Below are positions 41,926-50,368 of a DNA stretch of 64,000 nt, piece by piece. The notes beneath the pieces were generated by a model. That model was not told the DNA's origin. It did not search any database and worked only from the letters and a program-made list of their open reading frames with translations. Source of the stretch: UBA7672 sp965279205 (GTDB lineage Bacteria; Pseudomonadota; Alphaproteobacteria; Caulobacterales; Hyphomonadaceae); contig OZ257144.1 in assembly GCA_965279205.1 (NCBI GenBank), positions 4,030,001-4,094,000 on the forward strand. Reading direction: 5' to 3'. The translations under genes were made by a program, and so were the position numbers. Positions within the stretch are counted from its first letter, which is position 1. Every line of letters starts with the position of its first letter.

Positions 41926-42744
41926 ATGACGAAGCGCGCGCCTGAGCCCTCCGACGCCCCTTATGGACCCATTGTCCGGTACTTCCGGCGGTGGTCGATA
42001 GGTGATGGCGTCACCAAGGGCGGCGCGTTCGGCTGTGATGCACCGTCTCCCCGGTTGAAGGGTTGGCTGGAAATTGCCGGGTTCGACCTGACCGGGCTGA
42101 GCCGCACAATCGACGCGTCAACGAGTTGGGCGATTGCCACTCCCGATGCCCTACGGAACGAAGCGAAGATCCGTGTCGTAGCTGCCAAGCTCGCAACGCT
42201 TCAGCCACTCGCCGTGCGCCTGTGGGAAGACCACGGCCCGAAGCACGGCAAGGATTGGCTGAGTAAGCGCATAGCCGCCGCATTCGCCGACCCTCATGCC
42301 TTTCCCGAAGAGGTGCAAAACATGGTGCGAAGCATCATCGCTCTAGGTGTACTGGAAACAGCTAAGCCAAGGGCCGGAGCGGTTGCCGACTGGATGGACG
42401 GCAAGACGCTGGACGAAATTCTCGGCGACCGTCGCAGCGCGTTCGCCGATCAAGTCGCCACGCTCAAGCCGCTTATTCAATGGGTGACCGGCAATGTGGA
42501 GTTCAACGACGAAACGCGCCCCCATCACATCACCAAAGCCTTTCTCACCGACATGGTAATGGATTGGCTCCGACACCCGGACTACGATCTGAGCAACGAC
42601 GCTGCTCAACTCGCCGACGATATTCTAGCGTCGGGTTTTTTTGTGGGTGATCCCTATGTTTCGAGCGTCCGCGAGAAATGGCGCGCGGATATCCTCCGCT
42701 GGATTGATCCGCTCTCAATCGAGGAATTGACCTCCGGAGAATAG
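41926..42744 (+). CDS. Island protein of unknown function
   Basis: The ~272-residue product has no signal, membrane segment or known motif. It has a mixed alpha/beta character with long helical stretches (ALRNEAKIRVVAAKLATLQP and RSAFADQVATLKPLIQWVTG) and ends in an acidic DPLSIEELTSGE. ATG 41926 is chosen because codons before it cross integrase-remnant sequence; no strong ribosome site is visible. It lies between remnant B and the replication-linked genes, about 325 bases after the GHKL-nuclease stop. No function is proposed. Confidence 0.6.
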   Translation: MTKRAPEPSDAPYGPIVRYFRRWSIGDGVTKGGAFGCDAPSPRLKGWLEIAGFDLTGLSRTIDASTSWAIATPDALRNEAKIRVVAAKLATLQPLAVRLWEDHGPKHGKDWLSKRIAAAFADPHAFPEEVQNMVRSIIALGVLETAKPRAGAVADWMDGKTLDEILGDRRSAFADQVATLKPLIQWVTGNVEFNDETRPHHITKAFLTDMVMDWLRHPDYDLSNDAAQLADDILASGFFVGDPYVSSVREKWRADILRWIDPLSIEELTSGE

Positions 42745-42803
42745 CTCCGGAGGGCGTCTGCGACGGTGTCCTACATTGCTGCCTCAATCAACTGAGGTGA
42801 CGC

Positions 42804-43271
42804 ATGACGTACCGAGAAAACCTACTTCGCAAAAGGCTCACTGAGCTTCGCAAACAACTCGCGGAAGCTGCAACGCGTGGTGAATGCGCCGCGTATCTCG
42901 CGAAGTGCCCGTTCAAAATCGATGAATTCGAGATGCTTGTCAGCAAGTCTGCAAGCGACGGAGTGCCAGGCGGAGAAGGTCTAATGCCTTCCGTCATCAT
43001 CCCGGCAAATCCTGGAACGAAATTCGTCACTATCGTTACTATCGAAAAAGGAGAGACTTGGGTCAAAGTCGAAAACGAAGTGATCGCGTGGCGCATCAGC
43101 GACGACGGCAGCGAGGTTGCGCCTATTGGGTCGGGCGGCGTCCGCGATCCTCTCGACCACTCGGACCCGTGGATACAGCACCCTGACGGCACGGTCGAAC
43201 AGCCCGGATCATTCGACTCTTTTGAGTCTGCCACAGATGCCGAACATTGGCTGTCTCGGAAGCGCGGCTAA
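42804..43271 (+). CDS. Island protein of unknown function, first gene of the replication operon
   Basis: The 155-residue product starts with a charged helix (MTYRENLLRKRLTELRKQLA) and has a beta-rich centre (FVTIVTIEKGETWVKVENEVIAWR). Its stop codon overlaps the next start (TAATG at 43269-43273), so translation is coupled to the primase-like gene. A TGAGGTGA site precedes ATG 42804. Function unknown; position suggests a role in the element's replication or its control. Confidence 0.65.
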   Translation: MTYRENLLRKRLTELRKQLAEAATRGECAAYLAKCPFKIDEFEMLVSKSASDGVPGGEGLMPSVIIPANPGTKFVTIVTIEKGETWVKVENEVIAWRISDDGSEVAPIGSGGVRDPLDHSDPWIQHPDGTVEQPGSFDSFESATDAEHWLSRKRG

Positions 43272-43765
43272 TGCGTATCACATTCTTTAAGGACCTCGGG
43301 GCGCGCGAAGCTGCGCAGGTCGATTGGACTTGGGAACAACTCTGCGAATGGATCGCGCGCGTTGCCGTCTACCCTTCGAAACACGCCATGCCGCTTATCA
43401 AGCTGGGGGCGTTCGGCGAGCAACGAACCGCCGCCGGATCGCTACGCCACGACGCAAACCTGTTGGCAATCTCGGGGCTGGAAGGCGATTACGACGGCGG
43501 CGTCATGACACTCCGCGAAGCGGCCGAACGACTTCAAGCCGCTGGCATTCGCGCGTTTCTCTATACGTCGCCATCACATCACCCGGACCGGCCGCGCTGG
43601 CGCGTTCTCTGCCCGTTGGCAAATGAACGACCGCCCTCGGAGCGCCGGGCGTTGATGGCGCGTATTAACGGCGTGCTTGGCGGAATCCTGTCGTCGGAGA
43701 GCTTCACGACCTCACAGGCGTTTTACGTTGGGCGGCTGGAAGGCGCAGACTATGCGTTCCATTGA
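43271..43765 (+). CDS. Minimal archaeo-eukaryotic-type primase-like protein
   Basis: The 164-residue protein has the hallmarks of the RepB/prim-pol primase domain of plasmids and phages. These are an acidic DxD (Asp73-x-Asp75 in LEGDYDGG), then SPSHHPDRPRWRVLCPL (101-117) with the sxH motif at about Ser102-His104, and a late acidic residue in LEGADYAFH. The family opening is usually longer, so this would be a compact form. It is translationally coupled to the gene before and overlaps the helicase gene after it by 14 bases. The likely role is priming replication of the excised element. Confidence 0.7.
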   Translation: MRITFFKDLGAREAAQVDWTWEQLCEWIARVAVYPSKHAMPLIKLGAFGEQRTAAGSLRHDANLLAISGLEGDYDGGVMTLREAAERLQAAGIRAFLYTSPSHHPDRPRWRVLCPLANERPPSERRALMARINGVLGGILSSESFTTSQAFYVGRLEGADYAFH

Positions 43766-45143
43766 CGAGATTACAGACCTGCCGGAAGTGGGCCCGCAAA
43801 GCCGCGAGGGTCACATCCCTTTCAGCATTTCGAACGAGGCGCTTGAGGAAAGCATTTTGGCCGGGGATGAGTTGCACGATTCCGTCGTGCGTCTCGCCAT
43901 GCGGGGCTATTCGCGCGAACGGCTTGAATCGCTGCTAGACGAAAGCACCGCAAAGACGGAACGTCCGGACCGCTGGCGCGACGTGATGGAATCCGACTTA
44001 CCCCGCGCGATCAAGAGTGCGGCGGCGAAGAAGCAACGCGACCTTGAGCGGATGCTGGCGAACATGCCGATACCGCCGAAGACCGAAGGCGCGGCGCTCG
44101 CGACACCGCCGGAGGCGCCCCTTTTCGCGCGTGTGTCAGACATGACCGCCGTGCATCGGTCGGCCGAATGGCTTATCGGCGGACATATCGAACACCCTAC
44201 CCTTTCCGTTCTGTTCGGCGACCCGGAAGCCGGTAAGTCGTTCGCCGCGATTGATTGGGCGTGCTGCGTGGCCACAGGAAGGCGCTGGAACGGCAAGAAG
44301 GTCTTGCACGGGCCAGTGCTGTACCTCGCCGGGGAAGGCTTCAACGGGCTTTCCAACCGTTTCCTGGCGTGGCGGCTGCACAATGGGGTGTCTCAACAGG
44401 CATGGGACGCCGCCGACCTGTTCGTGTTGCGTCGAGCGGTCGACCTGTTGGATCATCGCGCGGGGACGGAGTTGTGGGCGGCGGTTGAGGCGCTGGGCGT
44501 CAAACCCGTTCTGATCGTGGTCGACACCCTGTCGCGCATGACGCCGGGGATGAACGAAAGCGCAGCCGACGAAATGTCGAAGTTCGTTCAGTGGTGCGAT
44601 AAGACGAAATCGGCGTTCAACTGCACCATTCTTGTCGTCCACCATTCGGGCGTCTCCGATAAGTCGCGGGTACGCGGTTCGAGCGTGCTTAAGGGTGCGA
44701 CGGACGTTGAAATTGGCGCGGCCAAGGAAAAGGACGGTCGGCTAAAGCTGTTCAACACGAAGATGAAGGAGGGACGGCGGTTCGCAGATCGCCTGTTCCA
44801 GTTCGGCGACGTTACCTTGCCATGGGTGCGCCAGCCCGAGGAAGAAGGCGACGCACCACGCAATGAGACATCGGCGGTGCTGGTCGCATCCGATGAACCA
44901 GCGGAACCCAAGAAGGAGAAGCGCAACGGGCCTATAGACCTGCTTCTCGACGTCATCCGCACGTCAGGCGGAAAGATCGACAACCACGAGGCGCTTGAAG
45001 CGTTCGTGTCGCAACGTGGCGGCGACCGGGAGACGGCGCGGAAGAGATTCTATGACGCGCGAAAGAAAGGGATAGACGCCGGAACAATCCTGTTCGCCCC
45101 GGAAGACAATCTGTTGCGTATGCCGCTTTTGGCGCTGTCCTAG
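43752..45143 (+). CDS. RecA-fold AAA ATPase, RepA-like replicative helicase of the island
   Basis: The 463-residue protein has Walker A FGDPEAGKSF near residue 160, LYLAGEGFNGLSNR, Walker B LIVVDTLSRMTPG near 260, and the HHSG sensor loop VVHHSGVSDKSRVRGSS followed by SVLKGATDVEI. This is the pattern of the RepA/AAA_25 helicase-like family of plasmids and satellites. The C-terminal ~70 residues may form a winged helix (DVIRTSGGKIDNHEALEAFV). The start ATG 43752 lies within the 3' end of the primase gene, giving coupled translation. Together they form the replication module of the element. Confidence 0.82.
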   Translation: MRSIDEITDLPEVGPQSREGHIPFSISNEALEESILAGDELHDSVVRLAMRGYSRERLESLLDESTAKTERPDRWRDVMESDLPRAIKSAAAKKQRDLERMLANMPIPPKTEGAALATPPEAPLFARVSDMTAVHRSAEWLIGGHIEHPTLSVLFGDPEAGKSFAAIDWACCVATGRRWNGKKVLHGPVLYLAGEGFNGLSNRFLAWRLHNGVSQQAWDAADLFVLRRAVDLLDHRAGTELWAAVEALGVKPVLIVVDTLSRMTPGMNESAADEMSKFVQWCDKTKSAFNCTILVVHHSGVSDKSRVRGSSVLKGATDVEIGAAKEKDGRLKLFNTKMKEGRRFADRLFQFGDVTLPWVRQPEEEGDAPRNETSAVLVASDEPAEPKKEKRNGPIDLLLDVIRTSGGKIDNHEALEAFVSQRGGDRETARKRFYDARKKGIDAGTILFAPEDNLLRMPLLALS

Positions 45144-45243
45144 TTGTCCTGTCCGCATTTGTCCTGGCTTGCCCTGTCCGCGCTTTGAACCTTTAAATCT
45201 GTCCTGTCCCCCTCTCTCTCTTTAGAGAGAGGGCGGGCGGACA
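45136..45243. repeat. TGTCC iteron-like repeats, candidate replication origin
   Basis: Seven copies of TGTCC begin at 45136, 45145, 45150, 45160, 45175, 45200 and 45205, mostly in steps of multiples of five, with an inverse GGACA at 45239. They run from the end of the helicase gene into the gap behind it. A hairpin CCCTCTCTCT-CTTT-AGAGAGAGGG (45210-45233) and an AT-rich CTTTAAATC stretch are included. The location beside primase and helicase genes fits an origin, by inference. Confidence 0.5.
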
Positions 45244-45366
45244 AGGGGGGCCGGTTGTTGGGTGGGGTACAGATGATTTCAGATGAGCGACGCGATTTTG
45301 GTTGGTGGCTAGGGGTAATCACTAGCGCCCATTGGTTTCATCGGCGGCCCAATAGCCATTGCCGAC

Positions 45367-45864
45367 ATGCTAGCCGGACTCATCGAGTGGCACGGAGTTT
45401 TCGGATTTGTAGTCACCTTCTGGGACCAAAGCGTTAGCGCGCCATTTGGCAAGGTGCTGGCGGCGATGTTCGCGTGGGTGAACCTACCACGCCCGCCAGA
45501 AATACTAGTTGATTACCTGACGCTAGGTATTCTGTTCTTCGCAGGCTCGATGCGCTCGCGTTCCCTAATGGTGTCTGCGGAATATCGACGTGCACGCCGC
45601 TTTAGGGGTAACCCGGTGGCGGGCATCCTGTTGCGCGCGATCCAAATCACGTGCGTGATTGCGTTGTGGCCCGTGATTGCGTCGCTGTTCCTGCTTCAAG
45701 TACTTTCGCACGCGTGGAGGAGACGCTTTGGTGTTCCGCAAATCGACTTCGAAGGTCATGACCGCGCGCGCGTGTCATTGGTCGCGCTCGCTCCGTTCGC
45801 CGCCTTCCTGATCTTGTGGCTCTTGAATAGCGCGTTGGGCGCGTGGCTCGGCCCAACGGCATAG
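45367..45864 (+). CDS. Membrane protein of unknown function
   Basis: The 165-residue product has about three to four hydrophobic segments (GVFGFVVTFW, YLTLGILFFAG, ITCVIALWPVIASLFLLQVL and LVALAPFAAFLILWLLNSAL) and a basic loop (YRRARRFRGN). It resembles small membrane proteins carried by phages and islands, which may alter membrane potential or block superinfection, but there is no diagnostic motif. ATG 45367 lacks a strong ribosome site. It stands alone between the repeat region and the convergent gene at 45951. Confidence 0.6.
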   Translation: MLAGLIEWHGVFGFVVTFWDQSVSAPFGKVLAAMFAWVNLPRPPEILVDYLTLGILFFAGSMRSRSLMVSAEYRRARRFRGNPVAGILLRAIQITCVIALWPVIASLFLLQVLSHAWRRRFGVPQIDFEGHDRARVSLVALAPFAAFLILWLLNSALGAWLGPTA

Positions 45865-45950
45865 CATGCGATACCGGCACGAAAGCAGCTCTATGACATG
45901 CGGCGCTAAGGTATAGACGCCAGGTCGGACCAGCAGCAACGGCAGATCGC

Positions 45951-46787
45951 TCAACCGATGTCCTCAAGCTTTGCTCGAATGCGGCGTTTCAATTCGGCAA
46001 GCCCTTCACCATTGTTCAGGTAGCGGACATACCGCAGATGCCGAAGGTCAAAAGGGATGTCGCTGTCAGCCTGGGTAATTAGAAGGACCTCCCGGCCCAA
46101 CGTATGCGCAATCCCGACTTCGTAAAAAACGTTTGGGTTCCTACCCGTACAATCCGCGATGACGACTCGCGAACGATCAATCAATCCTACTACGTCCTGC
46201 ATAACGTGGGGGTTTTCCCAGATGTCATCTGCTCGCCTATAACGACGCCCTGCATCCTCGGCAGCTTCGCGAAGTGCGACGTTGACGGGATTGAATGCCA
46301 GATCGAACGGCATCATCGCGGACACTAGCGTGGGCTCAATCCGCTCGTACTCGGGAAGATGGAATACGGCCGGTCTGGGACGACGTGGCTGGGCGGTCCT
46401 CAACAGGAAGCGAAACAGGTCGGCATCCTTGACCGCCCAATGGGTCCGCGCGAACTCGAAATCCTCAATGCCAAGTTCTCCTCCGCCGTCCCGCAGCTGA
46501 CTGTTCAGAACGGTCGGAGAGACCGGATCGTCCTGGTATTCAAGAGAGATACTACCGTCACGCGCGACGGTGGCACGGGAGATGTTAACGATGCGAGCGA
46601 TATCGTCACCATAGCCGGTCTCGACCATCAGCACTGTTGGCAAGCGCGAAAGCGCGGCGATATCAGGCCGACCATCGCGCGTGAACTGCGCTTCAATGTC
46701 GGCGTTGGTGTATTCGAAGATTCGGCCAGCCAAAACTTGCGAGGCCGCTCGACCCCACTGTTGGGTTTTGACAATTAGATTGAACAC
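45951..46787 (-). CDS. Protein with C-terminal nucleoside 2-deoxyribosyltransferase-like (TIR-related) domain
   Basis: The 278-residue protein has an uncharacterised N-terminal half (about 1-140). The C-terminal half has VSAMMPFDLAFNPVNVALR near 165, RADDIWENPHVMQDVVGLID near 200 and VIADCTGRNPNVFYEVGIAH near 222-241, with the Glu in NVFYEVG at the position of the nucleophile of nucleoside 2-deoxyribosyltransferases. VLLITQADSDIPFDL follows. Domains of this group occur in nucleotide-based immunity and may cleave nucleotides or NAD. Its role here is inferred from fold and setting. It is the only minus-strand gene between the replication operon and the integrase. Confidence 0.72.
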   Translation of the reverse strand: MFNLIVKTQQWGRAASQVLAGRIFEYTNADIEAQFTRDGRPDIAALSRLPTVLMVETGYGDDIARIVNISRATVARDGSISLEYQDDPVSPTVLNSQLRDGGGELGIEDFEFARTHWAVKDADLFRFLLRTAQPRRPRPAVFHLPEYERIEPTLVSAMMPFDLAFNPVNVALREAAEDAGRRYRRADDIWENPHVMQDVVGLIDRSRVVIADCTGRNPNVFYEVGIAHTLGREVLLITQADSDIPFDLRHLRYVRYLNNGEGLAELKRRIRAKLEDIG

Positions 46788-47366
46788 ATGGCCCTCCCGT
46801 AAAACGGACCGAATGTAGGTCGGTCAATCAAACACCGACCAAGCGTGGCCAGCGTCGGTTGATCGCCACTTAATCAACGAACGCAAAAGTCGAGCAGGTT
46901 AAACCCCGGAACCAGCGGTCTAGCCAAAAAATCGGGCCTGCAAGTTTCCAGACTAAATTGGACACCAATCGGGATAACCGCCCTGATTGGACTCAAAATC
47001 CTCCACGATCACAACAAATCAACTGCTTTTGTGGTCTGTCGAACTTGCACGGCGCCAGACGAGCCAACGGAGCCTGCCTGTAGCGATTGCGGCGAAGCGG
47101 CTCCCACAGCCTAAGCCGCTCGCGCCTATGTAGAGCTTCGCAAGCTCGTAGTCCGTGTACGGACAAATACGTCAGGACCGCCACAATCAAACGCGCGAGC
47201 CGTCTGTGCAACCTCCGGAACGTATGTCCGGAGGGACGTTTCAAGCGCGTGCCATATGTTCGCAGCACCAACAATGGACCCGAACGATGGCCCCGAACGA
47301 AACCCACATGCAGAGATTGAGTGCCCGCGTCGAACGCAAGCGGGCCGGTAGCGCACTGAACTAGAT
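46788..47366. other. 579-base noncoding region rich in inverted repeats
   Basis: I see no supported ORF on either strand. Inverted repeats include ATTGG-ACA-CCAAT (46957-46969), CCAATC...GATTGG (46965-46990), AGCGGCT...AGCCGCT (47096-47120 region), GAGCTT-CGC-AAGCTC (47133-47147), GTCCGT-GT-ACGGAC (47151-47164) and CCTCCGGA-N7-TCCGGAGG (47212-47234). It may hold a structured RNA, a control region for the integrase, or recombination sites. Confidence 0.6.
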
Positions 47367-47555
47367 ATGACAGCCGCCGCGTTCCCGTCTCAGGCACACA
47401 TCGTCCGTGCCATCAAAGCCGCTGAGAAGGCGGGTTTGCCCGTGTTTAGTATCCGCGTGATGCCTGACGGGAGCGTCGTCATATTCGCGCAAGAGGCGCC
47501 AATGCTGGCAAACGGCGCTCCGTTGGGAGACAACGAGCCGAACGACTTCGACTGA
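47367..47555 (+). CDS. Small protein preceding the integrase
   Basis: The 62-residue product has a helix (AHIVRAIKAAEKAGLPVF) followed by a strand pair (SIRVMPDGSVVIFAQ) and an acidic tail (NEPNDFD). It is encoded nine bases before the integrase start, on the same strand. Small proteins in this position often act as excisionases or regulators of integrase, but this one has no helix-turn-helix of the usual kind. A very similar arrangement is common on alphaproteobacterial islands, from general knowledge. Function unknown. Confidence 0.65.
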   Translation: MTAAAFPSQAHIVRAIKAAEKAGLPVFSIRVMPDGSVVIFAQEAPMLANGAPLGDNEPNDFD

Positions 47556-47564
47556 GGGCCAAGA

Positions 47565-48587
47565 GTGACAACCATCAAGCTCGCATACGTCCAAGCCTTC
47601 AAAGATCGGCACGGCGTTCAACGCTACTACTATCGCCGCGAGGGGCATCGCTTCCCCCTCCTTGGTCGCCCCGGTGAAGATGCTTTCATGTCAGCCTACG
47701 CGGTTGCGTCGGCAGGGTATGACAACGCGCCGACGCTGCGATCAACCGCGCCCGCCGCTGGTACATTTGATGCGCTGTGCGTTGCTTACTATCGCTCGCC
47801 AGCTTTCACGCTCATGCGCCCCGCCTCTAAGCGCACGTACCGCTTGATCCTCGACAAGTGGCGTGGCGAACATGGTCGTAAGCGCGTATCGCACCTTCGG
47901 CGCTCGGACGTTGTTGGGTTCGTGGCTACGAGTGTTGAAGCGAGCGGACCACACGCCGCGAACAGTCTGTTGTCCAAACTCAAGGTGTTGCTGCGCTTCG
48001 CCGTCGAAAACGGTTGGCGGCGTGACGACCCCGCCGCGACAGTTAGAAAGGTGCGCGCGAAGTCGGAAGGCTTTACAAGCTGGACCGAGGCCGACATTGA
48101 CGCTTTCGAGACGCGTTGGCCGACTGGATCGCGCGAACGGCTTGCGTTGGCGCTGTTGCTCTACACTGGTCAGCGTCGCGGCGACGTGGTGCAGATGGGA
48201 CGTCAGCACGTGACCGGCGACGCAATCCGCGTTGTTCAGGGGAAGACCGGCGCGCGTTTGCTAATCCCGATGCACGCCAAGCTGCGCGACGCAATCGACG
48301 CCACGCCTAAGAGCAATCTTACGTTTCTGATGACGGAGTTCGGCAAGCCGTTCAGCGCGGCGGGGTTTGGCAACGTGTTCCGCGAATGGTGCGACGACGC
48401 AGGGTTGAAGGGCCTGAGCGCGCACGGGCTCCGAAAGGCGGCGGCGCGTCGACTAGCGGAAGCGGGTTGTTCGGCTTCGCAAATCGCAGCGGTTACCGGA
48501 CACAAAACGCTTAGCGAAGTGGCCCGCTACACTGTTGCAGCTGATCAGGCGCGATTGGCGCGCGATGCGATGGAGAGATTGCGATAG
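47565..48587 (+). CDS. Tyrosine-type site-specific integrase of the island
   Basis: The 340-residue protein has an N-terminal SAM-like DNA-binding domain (about 66-160) and the catalytic domain with the full set of residues: Arg204 (TGQRRGDV), Lys227 in the beta-hairpin, His287-x-x-Arg290 (AHGLRK), His313 (TGHKT) and nucleophile Tyr322 (ARYTV). GTG 47565 follows GAGGG by six bases. Integrases of this type join elements at tRNA genes. It points towards the tRNA-Ala, with the attachment repeat at 49290. The sequence is intact, so the element may still be mobile. Confidence 0.93.
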   Translation: MTTIKLAYVQAFKDRHGVQRYYYRREGHRFPLLGRPGEDAFMSAYAVASAGYDNAPTLRSTAPAAGTFDALCVAYYRSPAFTLMRPASKRTYRLILDKWRGEHGRKRVSHLRRSDVVGFVATSVEASGPHAANSLLSKLKVLLRFAVENGWRRDDPAATVRKVRAKSEGFTSWTEADIDAFETRWPTGSRERLALALLLYTGQRRGDVVQMGRQHVTGDAIRVVQGKTGARLLIPMHAKLRDAIDATPKSNLTFLMTEFGKPFSAAGFGNVFREWCDDAGLKGLSAHGLRKAAARRLAEAGCSASQIAAVTGHKTLSEVARYTVAADQARLARDAMERLR

Positions 48588-48609
48588 TCGATGCGCAACG
48601 AACGATGCG

Positions 48610-49197
48610 CTATGCTTTTTTCGCCATGCGCTCTGCAAATGCCTCATTGGCCGACTTGGCTACGTTTTTGGCGATGTCTCGAGCTTCTTTGATGTGCCCA
48701 CTTGCCACTGACGGTTCGATATGTCTGAGGCATTGCAGCAGCCCGATCAACTCGTAGCGATCATAGACGGTCAGTTCGGGAAATTTGAAACCTGCCTTCT
48801 TGGCTGTGTACGAGAGGGCGCGCGCCCTTGGCTGTAATTCGGCGAATTTTTGGTCCTTCAAAATTTGGGGCGTACCAACGGGCAATGCAAAGTTCGTAGC
48901 TTCTTCGATCCGGCTGCATAGATCACGGAGTTCGTCGAGGAAGTCTTCGATCCAGTTTTTCGGCCTGAACAGACGCGGAGCAATCAGTCCGAGACCAAAG
49001 CCAACACCCAATGCGCTGATTGCAATGAACCAGCCCGATGTGACGAAGGAAATGACGTCGTTTAGCTGCTGGTCGGTGTTTTCTGTCAGGCGGTGCTGCT
49101 CGTTGTAAGCGTCGAGCCAAGCTTTCCCGAACCACCCGCCAACAAAAACAACGGGTGCCCACGCGACCTTGAGGACGGACTTCCAGTCGATCTTCAT
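48610..49197 (-). CDS. Membrane protein of unknown function at the island edge
   Basis: The 195-residue product has two hydrophobic segments (VLKVAWAPVVFVGGWFGKAW and SGWFIAISALGVGFGLGLIA), then a long cytoplasmic helical domain (IEDFLDELRDLCSRIEEATN, ARALSYTAKKAGFKFPEL and EARDIAKNVAKSANEAFAER). The layout, two membrane segments plus a charged helical part, is seen in some effector proteins of defence systems, but no motif supports this. ATG 49197 is the first in-frame start that gives the membrane segment. It is convergent with the integrase and lies just inside the right attachment site. Confidence 0.65.
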   Translation of the reverse strand: MKIDWKSVLKVAWAPVVFVGGWFGKAWLDAYNEQHRLTENTDQQLNDVISFVTSGWFIAISALGVGFGLGLIAPRLFRPKNWIEDFLDELRDLCSRIEEATNFALPVGTPQILKDQKFAELQPRARALSYTAKKAGFKFPELTVYDRYELIGLLQCLRHIEPSVASGHIKEARDIAKNVAKSANEAFAERMAKKA

Positions 49198-49289
49198 TCC
49201 CGCCCCCGGCACAGTCCGCGAACGCCAAGTGTCAAACCTTGCGTCTCGGAGTGTCAACCCGCGTTTAGAATCAACGTGCTGGGAAAAGG

Positions 49290-49366
<77 letters not shown>

Positions 49367-49513
49367 GTTTCCGGATACCCAGGCTGGCCGGGTATTTGGG
49401 AGCCGGTTTGCTAGTCCCAAGGCGGGCGCCCGTCAAGGATGGCTAATATCCCACGCCATGGCCTGCTTTCGCCCCTAAAGCGGGCGTTAAGCGTTGCGGT
49501 TCAGGGTGCTGTC

Positions 49514-49945
49514 ATGCGCCCTGCCATCGCCCTCCTCCTTGCCGCCCTTGCCGCGAGCCCCGCCGCCGCCTCGCCGCCGCCCGTGGCGCAGAAGGCGGAG
49601 GCCGATCCGCAAGCCAAGCGGATCACCGGCTCGGAGCAGTACGTGCCGACCTTCGGGCTGCGCGCCTCCGTCGCGCGCGGGCTCACGGTCTATGGCGTGA
49701 TGGCGGTCGACGCCGGCCTCGACGTGCCGGAAGAAAGCATCCGCAAGTTGGCCGATGCGATAAAGCCGCGCCTGATGAGTTCGATGCGCGAAGCGCTGCT
49801 GAGCTATGCCTCGCTGTCCTACGTGGTCGGCGAAAAGCCGGACGCTGACATCCTGCGTGCGCGCCTGCAGAAGGCGGTGGACCAGGTGCTCGGCAAGGGC
49901 CAGGCGAAGGTCGCACTCGCCAGCGTCATCGTGTTCAAGCGGTAG
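49514..49945 (+). CDS. Exported protein of unknown function
   Basis: The 143-residue product begins with a Sec signal peptide (MRPAIALLLAALAASPAAAS, about residues 1-20), so it is periplasmic. The mature region has YVPTFGLRASVARGLTVYGV and LADAIKPRLMSSMREALLSY, ending in KVALASVIVFKR. The last part, strand-helix with a final VIVF, is reminiscent of the C-terminal domain of FliL or of stator-associated proteins, but the similarity is weak. ATG 49514 follows CAGGG and gives the signal at once; an outer ATG at 49439 would add a poor leader. It lies beside the tRNA. Confidence 0.7.
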   Translation: MRPAIALLLAALAASPAAASPPPVAQKAEADPQAKRITGSEQYVPTFGLRASVARGLTVYGVMAVDAGLDVPEESIRKLADAIKPRLMSSMREALLSYASLSYVVGEKPDADILRARLQKAVDQVLGKGQAKVALASVIVFKR

Positions 49946-49953
49946 GGCCTGCC

Positions 49954-50238
49954 TTACTCTTCGGCGACCTCATCCATGAAAAGCGCCAGTGCGACGTCCT
50001 TGTCGGTGACGCCGCCTGCATCATGGGTCGACAGGATCACGTCCACACGGCTGTAGACGTTGAACCATTCGGGATGGTGATCCATCTGCTCGGCCTTCAG
50101 CGCCACACGGCTCATGAAGCCGAACGCGACGTTGAAGTTCGCGAACTGGAACGTCTTGGCGATGGCGTCGCGCCCGGGGGCCTCGCTCCAGCCCCGAAGC
50201 TGGCTGAGGGCCGCTGCCGCGCCGATCCTCTGGGTCAT
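49954..50238 (-). CDS. phhB: 4a-hydroxytetrahydrobiopterin dehydratase (pterin carbinolamine dehydratase)
   Basis: The enzyme regenerates tetrahydrobiopterin after phenylalanine hydroxylation, or acts as a molybdopterin-related pterin dehydratase. The 94-residue protein carries the active-site pattern ALKAEQMDHHPEWFNVYSRV (His-His-Pro) and the ending STHDAGGVTDKDVALA. Start ATG 50238 was preferred since the family begins near LSQLRGW. It is convergent with the gene at 49514 (eight bases apart). No phenylalanine hydroxylase gene is nearby. Confidence 0.92.
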   Translation of the reverse strand: MTQRIGAAAALSQLRGWSEAPGRDAIAKTFQFANFNVAFGFMSRVALKAEQMDHHPEWFNVYSRVDVILSTHDAGGVTDKDVALALFMDEVAEE

Positions 50239-50368
50239 GGGGTTTTGCTCGCGTATTGGGGGCATTCGAATTCGTTAATCCCGATATAGCGCAAAACTCG
50301 CGGCTGTCGCGAAACGATCCGTCAGCAAATTTGCGCAATGGTAACCGGCCAAGTTCCGGGAGAACAAC

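Noticed and set aside
45210..45233. CCCTCTCTCT/AGAGAGAGGG hairpin as a terminator
   Set aside because: No T-run on either strand; kept only as part of the repeat region.
47287..47364. A 25-codon frame ending two bases before the small gene at 47367
   Set aside because: Too short, no good ribosome site and no recognisable sequence; left uncalled.
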